Below, in pieces: positions 52,917 through 61,342 of a stretch of DNA of 64,000 bases. The stretch is from CAYUMU01 sp964445985 (GTDB taxonomy: Bacteria; Planctomycetota; Planctomycetia; Pirellulales; S012-138). A model generated the notes under the pieces. It saw only the letters and a program-made list of their open reading frames with translations, did not search any database and had not been told where the DNA came from. The DNA is taken from NCBI GenBank assembly GCA_964445985.1, contig CAYUMU010000004.1:62001-126000 (forward strand), read 5' to 3'. Positions within the stretch are counted from its first letter, which is position 1, and every line of letters begins with the position of its first letter. The position numbers and the translations under genes are program-made.

Positions 52917-53205
52917 TTTTGAGTTGTGGGAATTCTGTTCCGGCTGGTGTTTTGGGGAAGAAATTCGCCAGCGCCGACCTCAGCGTCCCCCGTTACTCCG
53001 TGCAATATGGGGAGAAATAGCGATTGTGCGGATGGCAGCGATCATTTTGCTTGGGATGGCGGCGGTTGCGGGGTTAGGCTATTCCGCAACCCTTTTTCGA
53101 GGGTTCGCCGCCGGCCGGGGATGCGTCCGCTTCTTGCGACTGGCAGCTTTCCGTTGTTGCTACGCCCAGCGATCGCACGTTGAAAACAGGGGGGGAAAGA
53201 ACGCC

Positions 53206-54129
53206 ATGAATTTCTGCATTCTACGCTTACCGTCGGTTTTGATGGGGTTTGCCCTGGGATGCGTGGTTTTTTCCGCGGGCACTACTTGCTGTGCGGAGGG
53301 TCGGGGGGAGGAACCTAAGCCGGCGCCGGATCGGTTGCGGCTCTCCTGGGAAAAGAACATTCTCACCATTTCCGGCCCGGATGTGCCGGGCGGTTCTATT
53401 AAGACGTTGTATCTGGAAGCTTACTGCCGGCCCAACAGCCAGACGGCCGACTGGGGCAAGCATACGGTGATTGGCCATACCACCACGCTCGAGCAGTCCG
53501 CGGCCGACGGCAGTCGCCTGGAACTGACCTGCCGGCTGACCGATGGCGTGGTGGTCAAGCACGTGATTACCGCCAGCCACGATGAGGTGGATTTCCGGCT
53601 CACGGCGCATAACCCCACAGAAACGGCCTCCGAGGTTCATTGGGCTCAGCCCTGCATGCGGGTCGGCGAATTCACAGGGCTGGGCGATCCCCAGAACCCT
53701 CGCACGTACGACTACCTGAAGAAGAGTTTTGTGTTCATCGACGGCAAGTTGCAGCGGATGCCCACGGCCGATTGGGCCACCGAGGCCCGCTACACGCCCG
53801 GCCAGGTTTGGGCAGCACCGGGCGTCCCTCGGGCTGACGTCAACCCCCGCCCTCTCAACAAGCACGCGCCCTCGCTAGGGTTGATCGGCTGCTTCAGCCA
53901 CAACGAGCAGATGATTCTGGCCACGGCCTGGGAACCTTACCAGGAGTTATTCCAAGGCGTGATCACCTGCCTGCATAGCGACTTCCGCATCGGCGGCCTC
54001 AAGCCGGGTGAAACCAAACGCATCCGCGGCAAGGTCTACATCGTGCCGGCCGACGTACCAAAACTGCTGCGGCGATACGAAGATGATTTTTTTGCGGCGC
54101 CGACCGCCAAGAAAGTGGATGGAAAGTAG
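53206..54129 (+). CDS. Secreted beta-rich protein of unknown function
   Basis: A 307-residue protein; ATG 53206 has GGGGGAAAG upstream and gives a signal peptide (LPSVLMGFALGCVVFSAG, about 7-24, with cysteines just after at 27-28). The mature region is mostly beta strands (LRLSWEKNILTISGPDVPGG, IKTLYLEAYCRPNSQTADWG, VVVKHVITASHDEVDFRLTA), similar in feel to a galactose-mutarotase-like or carbohydrate-processing sandwich, and ends TKRIRGKVYIVPADVPKLLR. I recognise no named family. It is followed by the dispersed repeat and by the convergent ThuA gene. Confidence 0.7.
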   Translation: MNFCILRLPSVLMGFALGCVVFSAGTTCCAEGRGEEPKPAPDRLRLSWEKNILTISGPDVPGGSIKTLYLEAYCRPNSQTADWGKHTVIGHTTTLEQSAADGSRLELTCRLTDGVVVKHVITASHDEVDFRLTAHNPTETASEVHWAQPCMRVGEFTGLGDPQNPRTYDYLKKSFVFIDGKLQRMPTADWATEARYTPGQVWAAPGVPRADVNPRPLNKHAPSLGLIGCFSHNEQMILATAWEPYQELFQGVITCLHSDFRIGGLKPGETKRIRGKVYIVPADVPKLLRRYEDDFFAAPTAKKVDGK

Positions 54130-54208
54130 CCCGAACTCTTGCCGAGAGCGGGCTCATCAGCGGCGCGCTTCTGTTGCATTTGTGCAAGTGCAACGCGAGC
54201 GAGCCACG

Positions 54209-54317
54209 GCTTGCGGTCGAATGCGTTTTGGCCGTAGAGCAAGCTCGCCACGACCGCAAGCAATGCGAGGCGGAGGCGGGCATGCGACTTTGTTGGCCGT
54301 GTCTTGGGCGGTTCGGC
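54209..54317 (+). repeat. Dispersed 109-bp repeat, copy A
   Basis: Contains CTTGCGGTCGAATGCG, CCACGACCG and GCGGAGGCGGGC, ending GGGCGGTTCGGC. The reverse complement of 59838-59946 has the same blocks in the same order and the same total length, at roughly three-quarters identity by eye. It lies in the gap 54130-54392 between two genes. Confidence 0.7.
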
Positions 54318-54392
54318 ACTGCTTGCGAGCGTGGAAAGAGACTGGGCGGTGGTGGGCTGATTCGCTCGCAAACCGTGGCACACTTCCGTGGC

Positions 54393-55199
54393 CTACTCGT
54401 GCAGGCTTTCGTTGACTTTGCCCTTGCGGACCAGCGGTTCGAGGGGTGGCTCGATGTTGCGGCCGGCGCCGAAGTAGGGGGAGGTGGCGGCGACGGGGGC
54501 TGCCCAGCGGACGGCGTTGGCGATGACTTGTTGCACGGTTCCGTTGTGATAGATGGGGTAGGTTTCGTGCCCTGGCCTAAAATAGAAGATTTTGCCGCGG
54601 CCGCGGCGGAAGGTGCAGCCGGAGCGGAAGACCTCGCCGCCCGCGAACCAACTGATGAAAACCAGTTCGTCCGGCTGGGGGATGTCGAAGAACTCGCCGT
54701 ACATTTCCGTCTCGGGCAGTTCAAAGTATTCGCCGCTCAGGCCCTCGGTGATGGGGTGGCCGGGGGCGATGATCCAGAGCCGTTCTTTCTCGCCAGCTTC
54801 GCGCCAGCGGAGCATGCAGCCGGTGCCCATCATGCGGCGAAACACCTTGGAGGCATGCGCCGAGTGCAGGGCAATCAGGCCCATGCCGGCGAGGATGCGC
54901 TGCTGCACGGCGTCCACGCGGTCGTCGCTGACCTGGTCGTGGGCTCGATGTCCCCACCAGAGCAGCACGTCGGTTTCGTCGAGCACGCTGTCGGGGATGC
55001 CATGGTCGGGCTGTTCCAGCGTGGCCGTGCGAACGGTTACCCTTTGGCCCAACTGCTGCTCCAGCCCTGCCGCGATGACCGCGTGAATGCCGTCGGGGTA
55101 GATCGACTTCACCAGGTCATGGGCTTTCTCGTGGAGGAACTCGTTCCAGATGGTCACGCGAATGGGGGCCGCGGATGGGGACGTAGTTGGCGTGGGCAT
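54393..55199 (-). CDS. ThuA-domain protein (trehalose-utilisation family)
   Basis: A 268-residue ThuA-like protein with a class-I glutamine-amidotransferase-like fold but no catalytic cysteine. Recognisable stretches are VTIWNEFLHEK, TDVLLWWGHRAHDQVSDD, GLIALHSAHASKVFRRMMGT, WIIAPGHPITEGL, LVFISWFAGGEVFRSGCTFR and FYFRPGHETYPIYHNGTVQQ. The family is linked to 3-keto-sugar and trehalose metabolism; no sugar dehydrogenase is nearby here. No signal peptide is seen, so it should be cytosolic. serC lies 135 nt upstream, in the same direction. Confidence 0.9.
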   Translation of the reverse strand: MPTPTTSPSAAPIRVTIWNEFLHEKAHDLVKSIYPDGIHAVIAAGLEQQLGQRVTVRTATLEQPDHGIPDSVLDETDVLLWWGHRAHDQVSDDRVDAVQQRILAGMGLIALHSAHASKVFRRMMGTGCMLRWREAGEKERLWIIAPGHPITEGLSGEYFELPETEMYGEFFDIPQPDELVFISWFAGGEVFRSGCTFRRGRGKIFYFRPGHETYPIYHNGTVQQVIANAVRWAAPVAATSPYFGAGRNIEPPLEPLVRKGKVNESLHE

Positions 55200-55334
55200 G
55201 GGTCTGCCTGACGAGAGTGGAGGTTCAATCCGCGCAGCCGTGCGCGGTTGTGTTCATGGTGAAGACCAAGGCGCTCGGGCGCCGCAGGTGGTTGAGTGAT
55301 CGACCACGCGGGGGGCACGCACGGGGTGCGTTCC

Positions 55335-56426
55335 CTACACTTTTGCCAGGGCGGCGAATTCGAGCATGAACTCGCGGAGCTTTTCCACGCCATCGATGGG
55401 CATGGCGTTGTAAATGCTAGCGCGGATGCCGCCCACGGAGCGATGGCCTTTGAGATCGCACAGACCCTGGGCGGTGGACTCTTTCAGAAACCGCTTGGTT
55501 AATTCTTCGCTGGGCAGGCGGAAGGTGACGTTCATGGTGGAACGGCACTCGGGGGCCGCGTGGCCTTGGTAGAAGTCTTCGTACTCGTCGAGCACCTGGT
55601 ACAGCATGGCCGCCTTGGCCCGATTGCGTTCTTCCATTTTGGCCAGTCCACCTTGCTCTAGCAGCCAGCGGGTGACCAGCATCACCACGTAGCAGGCGAA
55701 GACGGGCGGCGTGTTGGCCAGCGAGTTGTTCTCGGAGTATTCGGTGTAGGCCAGCATGGAGTGGAGGTCGGGCGGGGTGCGTTTGAGCAGGTCGTTGCGA
55801 ATCAGCACCAGGGTCACGCCGGCCGGGCCGAGGTTCTTTTGGGCACAGGCGTAAATCAGCCCGTATTTTTCCATGGGGAGGGGCCGGCAGAGGAAATCGC
55901 TGGAGGCGTCGCACACCAGCGGGGCCTCGCCCACCTCGGGCTCTTGCTGGAACTGCACGCCTTGAATGGTTTCGTTGGACGTGGTGTGAACGTAGGCGGC
56001 GCCGGGCGTGAGCTTGAGCTCGCTGGCCTGGGGAAGCCGGCTGTAGTTGTGGCTTTTGCCGTTGTAGGCAATGTTCACTTTGCCTTCGCGGCCGGCTTCT
56101 TCCACGGCTTTGGCGCCCCAGGCGCCGGTCACCACGTAATCGGCAGTTTGGCCGGTTCCCCGCAGCAGGTTCATGGGGATCATGGAGAACTGCAGGCGAG
56201 CGCCCCCTTGCATGTACAGCACCGAGAAATTCTCGGGCAGGTTGAGCAGCTTTCGCAAATTGGCGGTGGTTTCGGCCAGCACGCCCTCGAACCAAGGGGA
56301 GCGGTGGCTGATTTCCAGGGGCGAAACGCCGATGCCTGGCAGGCTGAGCAGTTCGGCTTGGGCCTCTTTGAGCACGGCTAGAGGCAAAACGGCGGGACCA
56401 GGGGAGAAATTATAGACGCGGTCCAT
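55335..56426 (-). CDS. serC: Phosphoserine aminotransferase
   Basis: A 363-residue PLP enzyme converting 3-phosphohydroxypyruvate and glutamate into phosphoserine in serine synthesis. Diagnostic are VYNFSPGPAVLPLAVLKEAQ, MQGGARLQFSMIPMNL, HTTSNETIQGVQF, CDASSDFL and the PLP lysine Lys197 in YACAQKNLGPAGVT; GHRSVGGIRASIYNAMP closes the active site. Length is typical. Serine feeds glycine, which links it to the gcv genes, but they are far apart. The gap 56427-56823 upstream holds the palindrome described separately. Confidence 0.96.
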   Translation of the reverse strand: MDRVYNFSPGPAVLPLAVLKEAQAELLSLPGIGVSPLEISHRSPWFEGVLAETTANLRKLLNLPENFSVLYMQGGARLQFSMIPMNLLRGTGQTADYVVTGAWGAKAVEEAGREGKVNIAYNGKSHNYSRLPQASELKLTPGAAYVHTTSNETIQGVQFQQEPEVGEAPLVCDASSDFLCRPLPMEKYGLIYACAQKNLGPAGVTLVLIRNDLLKRTPPDLHSMLAYTEYSENNSLANTPPVFACYVVMLVTRWLLEQGGLAKMEERNRAKAAMLYQVLDEYEDFYQGHAAPECRSTMNVTFRLPSEELTKRFLKESTAQGLCDLKGHRSVGGIRASIYNAMPIDGVEKLREFMLEFAALAKV

Positions 56427-56763
56427 GGCTGCGCGGTCCTACTCGGTTGACGGGGAGCGATTTTGTCAATGGAAATGATTGTAAGAAGGGGGGAGCAACC
56501 TGCCTAGGTCGCCAGTTTGGCCGGACTTTGCTTGCCCCCCGTTTGACTACCCCGGTGGCCAAGCTAGATTTTCGCGGCGGGCGTCTCGGGGAGGGGCGCA
56601 AGCCGCAGGCGCGGCAGGGACAGCTGGATGCGCGAGGGGACTCTGCCGCGCCTACTTTTTTTCCTTCCCCACACGCTGGGGGCAGCTTCCTCGCCTTTCG
56701 GCCTCGCCCATGTGCTCACTCATCGCTCCGCGCAACCACGCAATAACTTCCGCACATCGTCGC

Positions 56764-56803
56764 CTTTCGCTCCGCGAAAGGAAATGCTTTCGCGGAGCGA
56801 AAG
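56764..56803. repeat. Nested palindrome of CTTTCGC/GCGAAAG arms
   Basis: CTTTCGCTCCGCGAAAG (56764-56780) and CTTTCGCGGAGCGAAAG (56787-56803) are exact reverse complements separated by GAAATG. Each arm is itself a small hairpin (CTTTCGC with GCGAAAG around TCC or GGA), so two alternative folds are possible: one 17-bp stem or two 7-bp stems. It lies 20 nt before the likely GTG start of the first prepilin-like gene. Confidence 0.85.
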
Positions 56804-56823
56804 CCAACATTATTTCTCGTGCG

Positions 56824-57399
56824 GTGCTAACCCGCGCGGCGGTTACCTTGGTGGAAGCCATGGTGGCGACCACCCTCACCGTCATGATCGGGTCGTCGGT
56901 GTTGCTCTCGATGAGCGCCGCCATCGATTCGGCCGAGCTGGGACGCGAGCATACCATTGCCAGCGGTTTGGCCGAGCAAATGCTGGATGAGATCGCCGGC
57001 CGCCGCTACCACGCGCTGGGTGCGGGGCCAAATCAATGGCCCCTGGGGCTGGCTGCCAACGAAGGCCCTCAGCGGGTTAATTACGACGACATCGACGACT
57101 TCGACGGCTATTCCGTCGCGGCCATCGATCCTTACGGCATTGCCTATGGGCAAGACAACGGCCAGGGCGGCCTGCGGGGTACGGCGTTCCGCTGCCAGCC
57201 CCAATGGCTTTCAACGTGGCGGCTGGCCGTGGCGGTGTATTACGTGAACGAGAACAATCCCAGCCAGCGACTTGCGGCAGGGCAAACCAGCAATATCCGC
57301 GCGGTCGAAGTCACCGTGTCGGTCAATCGCCGCGGCGGCGGCGTGCAGACCCTGGCCAACCTGCGGCGCGTGTTCGCTTACGTTCCACCAACCCCCTGA
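56824..57399 (+). CDS. Prepilin-like protein (minor pseudopilin type)
   Basis: A 191-residue type IV pilin-like protein. From the GTG at 56824 it reads MLTRAAVTLVEAMVATTLTV: a short basic leader, a cleavage position after Ala6 (Ala instead of the usual Gly at -1, which prepilin peptidases tolerate), hydrophobic residues and Glu at +5. The mature part has SGLAEQMLDEIAGRRYHALG and DDIDDFDGYS, typical for GspI/PilV-like minor pseudopilins. A longer open frame to 56710 would run through the palindrome. Its stop overlaps the next start (TGATG). The start is uncertain. Confidence 0.75.
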   Translation: MLTRAAVTLVEAMVATTLTVMIGSSVLLSMSAAIDSAELGREHTIASGLAEQMLDEIAGRRYHALGAGPNQWPLGLAANEGPQRVNYDDIDDFDGYSVAAIDPYGIAYGQDNGQGGLRGTAFRCQPQWLSTWRLAVAVYYVNENNPSQRLAAGQTSNIRAVEVTVSVNRRGGGVQTLANLRRVFAYVPPTP

Positions 57400-58298
57400 T
57401 GGCGAATCCTGGCATGGCCCAATTCACTACCTGCATGGCCTTGAAGTCCGCGGCGCCGATCGATGCGGCAGGCGACCTGGCGCCGCGCCGCCGGCCAAGC
57501 GCCGCGGCGGGCGAGTCGCGCCGCGGACTCACCGTGGTGGAGTTGGCGCTTTCGGTGGCGGTGTTGGCCATGGTGTCCACCGCGGTGGCCGCTTTGGCGG
57601 GCGGCGTGCGGCAGGGCTCGGAGTTCACACGCAACTCGGCCACCATGACGCAGCATGCCCGCGTGACACTGGAACGCATCACGCGCCATATCGAAAACGC
57701 CTGGGCCACCGAAGCGAACCCCGGCGTGGTGGTGGTGCACGAAACGATTGGCGGCGCGGCCGTGCCCATCGCGCTGGTGGCGTGGCGACCCACGTCGGGC
57801 ACGCCAGCGAACCTGGCCGGTCCGCCGCTGGTAAGGGAACTATTGATTATCACAACCGATCCGGCCGATCCTCGGCGGCTGCTCGAAGTTCGGGCTCCGA
57901 GCAATTCCAGCACCACGGCGCTGGAAACCCTCGACTCCGCTTCGGGGCGATCGCTGATTGCGTCGATCTTGGCTTCGGCCAGCTCGCAGAAAGTGTTGCT
58001 GACCGAGTTGCTCCGCACCACGGCCGTATCGGGCAACGCCACTCGCCGCGGAGTGATTTGGTTCGCGCGGCGATTGCTGCCGACTGCCGCTCATCTGGCA
58101 GCCGGCCGGAGCGGGACCCAACCGTGGGGCGAGCTTCCCTGGCCACAAGGCATTTACGGCGGCAATGGCGGCTTGCGGCAGGTATGGGTGCGGATTGAAT
58201 TGCAATTGGCGCCCCCCGGCGCCGCGCTGGAAAGCATGGCGGTCAATGCCATGCCCTACTTTGGCTCCGCGGCGCTTTATTACGAGGTGTTGCGATGA
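57399..58298 (+). CDS. Prepilin-like protein (GspJ/PilW-like)
   Basis: A 299-residue prepilin-like protein with a 43-residue leader ending GESRRG|LTVVELALSVAVLAMV: Gly at -1 and Glu at +5 are both present. The mature part begins STAVAALAGGVRQGSEFTRN and MTQHARVTLERITRHIENAW, the pattern of GspJ/PilW minor pseudopilins in which residues after the helix measure a core of fibre tip subunits. It overlaps both neighbours by four to five bases, so the three genes are one translationally coupled unit. Leader length is unusual; an internal start is possible but none is better placed. Confidence 0.78.
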   Translation: MANPGMAQFTTCMALKSAAPIDAAGDLAPRRRPSAAAGESRRGLTVVELALSVAVLAMVSTAVAALAGGVRQGSEFTRNSATMTQHARVTLERITRHIENAWATEANPGVVVVHETIGGAAVPIALVAWRPTSGTPANLAGPPLVRELLIITTDPADPRRLLEVRAPSNSSTTALETLDSASGRSLIASILASASSQKVLLTELLRTTAVSGNATRRGVIWFARRLLPTAAHLAAGRSGTQPWGELPWPQGIYGGNGGLRQVWVRIELQLAPPGAALESMAVNAMPYFGSAALYYEVLR

Positions 58299-59827
58299 TG
58301 GTTTGCGTAGGGCGGCGCGTAGCAGGAGAGCGAGAGCGGCGCGCAGGAAGGCAGCGGGCGAACCATCGCCGCGGCTACTCGATTGTGATCGTGCTCGGCC
58401 TGCTTTCGATCGGCCTGTCGCTGTCGTACGCCGCCTTGCATTCGCAGGGCGTGAACGTACGGCTGACGCGCAACGGCGATCTGAGCGACGCGGCCCGCGA
58501 TGCCGCGCAAACGGGGCTCAGCGTGGCTCTGCGCAAGATCAATCAAAGCTCGTGGACGGGTGTCGATCAGATCATTGCCGGTTCGCTGACTTCCAGCAGC
58601 GGTTACTCGGTTGCCTTCGAAACGGGCGACGCCCAGCTCACGGCGACCGATCCGAACTATACGCTCTGGCCGTACCGGTTGACGCTGGTTTCGCAAGGCT
58701 ATGCCCAAGACCCGCGTCTGCCGCGGTCCATTGCCGTGCATACGGCGCAGGCCGTGGTGCAGTTGGTGCCCCGAGCCCTGTCGGCGACCCCGAGCGACTG
58801 GACGAAGTTTCAAGACTACACGGTCTTCCAACATCGCGACCGCGACTTCTCGTTGCACGTTCCAGGCCGGATTGATGGGCCGGTGTGGATTCAAGGGAAC
58901 TTGCGGTTGGCGAACGATTACCCCAAGGATAGCGACGCCCGCAATTACTATCTGCAAGGTTTGAATCAAATGCGGCAGGCCGGGTATGCCGATTATCGCC
59001 CCCTGGGCGGCTCGACCATCCGACTCAACTACAGCAGCCAAACAAAAGACACCAAAGATCGTTTGACGCTCCTCGGTCTATCCACTTCGTCGTTGACCAC
59101 CACGGTGGGCACGTGGCAGGCCAGCACCGAAACGACTTCGTACCGGCTCTACCCAGGCGGCAAGCAATATTCGATACCCGCGCTGCCGCAAACCCTGCAA
59201 AACACGGTGCTCGAGGCCGACCCGCAAACCAACCCCTTGGGTCTGTTCTATCGCAGTTCCAGCGCGCTTTACTTGGAGAATAACGTAACCGTGCGGGGTA
59301 CATTGTTGGCTCACGACATTCACATTACCGGCCAGAACGTGCAGCTCAGCGGTCACAATCTTCGCCCCCTGTTGGGAACGAGCCGGCCGCTGCAACTGCC
59401 GGTGATCGTGGCTCGCAACGATGTGAAGACCTACGAAAACGCCCGGCTGCAGGTCAACGGCGTCGTGTCCGCGACCAATCGTTTTGAAGTGCGCCGGGCC
59501 AACGCGGCTTCTACCGTGAATATGCAAGGACGCTTGATTGCGGGCGAGTTGTACCTGCAGGGCCGCGAGGCGTGGGATGTTTCGGCCAGCACCTGGGGGC
59601 TGTACGTGTTGCTCTATGGCTGGCAGTCGGGCGCGAATATCATCCCCTATTTTCCCGTATACATGACATTGTTCGGCATGGACTACCCACCGCCGGCGCG
59701 CATTTCGCCCCCGACGACCGAAACCGACTTTCACTGGCAAAGCAGCAACACGCCGATTTACGCCATCAAGAGCGGCGACGGCGGACTGCGGTGGGAAGTT
59801 ATTCGCTGGGGATTTCCCAAGTCGTAG
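58295..59827 (+). CDS. GspK/PilX-like prepilin-family protein
   Basis: A 510-residue protein starting with a basic leader and ANHRRG|YSIVIVLGLLSIGLSLSY, a prepilin cleavage site followed by a membrane helix. Residue +5 is Ile, not Glu. GspK and PilX-like components characteristically lack Glu5, so this third gene probably plays that role. The long mature part contains AARDAAQTGLSVALRKINQS (the PilX_N-like signature) and a beta-rich section with repeated hydrophobic strands (LYLENNVTVRGTLLAHDIHI), like a beta-helix. It overlaps the preceding gene (ATGA) and ends the operon. Confidence 0.75.
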   Translation: MMVCVGRRVAGERERRAGRQRANHRRGYSIVIVLGLLSIGLSLSYAALHSQGVNVRLTRNGDLSDAARDAAQTGLSVALRKINQSSWTGVDQIIAGSLTSSSGYSVAFETGDAQLTATDPNYTLWPYRLTLVSQGYAQDPRLPRSIAVHTAQAVVQLVPRALSATPSDWTKFQDYTVFQHRDRDFSLHVPGRIDGPVWIQGNLRLANDYPKDSDARNYYLQGLNQMRQAGYADYRPLGGSTIRLNYSSQTKDTKDRLTLLGLSTSSLTTTVGTWQASTETTSYRLYPGGKQYSIPALPQTLQNTVLEADPQTNPLGLFYRSSSALYLENNVTVRGTLLAHDIHITGQNVQLSGHNLRPLLGTSRPLQLPVIVARNDVKTYENARLQVNGVVSATNRFEVRRANAASTVNMQGRLIAGELYLQGREAWDVSASTWGLYVLLYGWQSGANIIPYFPVYMTLFGMDYPPPARISPPTTETDFHWQSSNTPIYAIKSGDGGLRWEVIRWGFPKS

Positions 59828-59837
59828 TCGCGGACCA

Positions 59838-59946
59838 GCCGAACCGCCCACGATTCGGCCAACGAAATTGAACGCCCGCCTCCGCCGCCCACTGCTTCCG
59901 GTCGTGGCAAGCCTGTTCTGCTGGGAAGACGCATTCGACCGCAAGC
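59838..59946 (-). repeat. Dispersed 109-bp repeat, copy B (inverted relative to A)
   Basis: In reverse complement it carries GCTTGCGGTCGAATGCG, CCACGACCGGAAGC, GCGGAGGCGGGC and GGGCGGTTCGGC, as in copy A at 54209. It occupies the gap 59828-60033 between the GspK-like gene and the convergent DUF1501 gene. Confidence 0.7.
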
Positions 59947-60033
59947 AGTGGCACATTTGCGGAGGGCGTAGTGCCAGGCTTTCCGATTAGGCCGAATCGT
60001 CGTAGCGTCTTCAACAAGAACCATTGGATACGG

Positions 60034-61329
60034 CTAGGCGAACAGCTCGGGGATGACCGAGCCTTCCCGAACGATCATCACCGGGCGGCCGGTGTTGGTG
60101 TGGTATTCCTTGCGGAAGTCGATGCCCAGGCTGTGGTAGAGCGAGGCGGCCACGGCGTCGGGGGCAATGCCTTCGCCAGCGGGGCCGGCGCCTTGGCCGT
60201 CGCTGGCCCCGATGACCTGGCCGCCGCGGATTCCGCCGCCGGCCATCAACACCGAGAATGCCCTGGGCCAGTGGTCGCGGCCCGCCTTGGCGTTGATCTT
60301 GGGCGTGCGGCCAAACTCACCGGTGACCAGCACGGTGGTCGTTTCCAGCAAGCCCTTGGCCGCGAGCGTGTTGAGCAGGCCGGATAACCCCTGGTCGAGC
60401 TGCGGGAACAGGGAGTCGCGGGTGTTCTTGAAGTTGTTGGAGTGGGTATCCCAGCCGCTGAACGAAACGGTGGCGAACTTCACGCCGGCTTCGATCAGGC
60501 GGGAAGCCAGCAAGCAGCTTTGGCCGAACTTGCTTTCGCCGAACGCCGCCGCGATCTGGGGCTGCTCCAGGCTGGTATCGAACGCCTCGCGGGCTTTGGA
60601 TGAACTGATCACCGCGTAAGCCTGGCGGTCAAATCGATCGAGGCCGGCCACCAGGCTGTTGCTGGACTGGAGTTCGTCAAACGTGGTATCAACGCGGTCG
60701 AGCAATCGCTGTCGCTGTTCGAACTGCTCCACGGTGAGACCGCCGCTGAGGGTGATGCCGCGCACCGAAAACGGCGCGCGGGCCTTGGGTGTTTCGTTCG
60801 TGGAGAGGGGCGCGTAGCGCACGCCCAGGTAACCGGCCTTTTGCGGAGTGGAAGGCACGGCCACGAAATGCGGCAAATCGTCGGCGCCGGGCAATTCCTT
60901 GCTTACCACCGCGCCGTAGCCGGGGAAGATGAGCGAAGGAATGGGGCGGTTGCCGGTGCTAAGGTAGTTGGTGCCCAGCTCGTGGCCAGCCAACGTGTGC
61001 GATACGCCGCGGAGAATGGCGTATTTATCGGCACATTGGGCCAGCCGCGGCAGGTGTTCGCAAATCTGAATGCCAGGCACGTTGGTCGCGACGGGCGAAA
61101 ACTCGCCGCGGATTTCGGCCGGGGCGCTGGGCTTCATGTCGAAGGAGTCCAAGTGCGGCGGCCCGCCTCCCAGCCAGATCACGATGGCAGAACGCGACTG
61201 ATCCGTCTTCACCGCACCGGCGTCGCCGGCGCGGAGATAATCGGCCAGGCCCAAGCCGACGGCGCCGAGCGCTCCCACCTTGAGCGCGTCGCGGCGGGTG
61301 ATGCCATCGCAGTATTTGTGAGCGGCCAT
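60034..61329 (-). CDS. DUF1501 Tat-exported protein, second copy
   Basis: A 431-residue DUF1501 protein with a twin-arginine signal (TRRDALKVGALGAVGLGLAD, Arg12-Arg13). Markers are IVIWLGGGPPHLDSFDMKP, HLPRLAQCADKYAILRGVSH, FATVSFSGWDTHSNN, and VTGEFGRTPKINAKAGRDHW. It belongs to a different subgroup from the copy at 32058 (PPHLDSFDMKP here against ASQLETWDPKP there). It follows the DUF1549/DUF1553 gene by 13 nt, so the pair is one transcript. Confidence 0.89.
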   Translation of the reverse strand: MAAHKYCDGITRRDALKVGALGAVGLGLADYLRAGDAGAVKTDQSRSAIVIWLGGGPPHLDSFDMKPSAPAEIRGEFSPVATNVPGIQICEHLPRLAQCADKYAILRGVSHTLAGHELGTNYLSTGNRPIPSLIFPGYGAVVSKELPGADDLPHFVAVPSTPQKAGYLGVRYAPLSTNETPKARAPFSVRGITLSGGLTVEQFEQRQRLLDRVDTTFDELQSSNSLVAGLDRFDRQAYAVISSSKAREAFDTSLEQPQIAAAFGESKFGQSCLLASRLIEAGVKFATVSFSGWDTHSNNFKNTRDSLFPQLDQGLSGLLNTLAAKGLLETTTVLVTGEFGRTPKINAKAGRDHWPRAFSVLMAGGGIRGGQVIGASDGQGAGPAGEGIAPDAVAASLYHSLGIDFRKEYHTNTGRPVMIVREGSVIPELFA

Positions 61330-61342
61330 GTTTGTCGATCCT

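Noticed and set aside
53088..53105. Terminator-like AACCCT/AGGGTT hairpin
   Set aside because: Only six pairs, with the T run in the loop instead of after the stem; no gene ends nearby on either strand.
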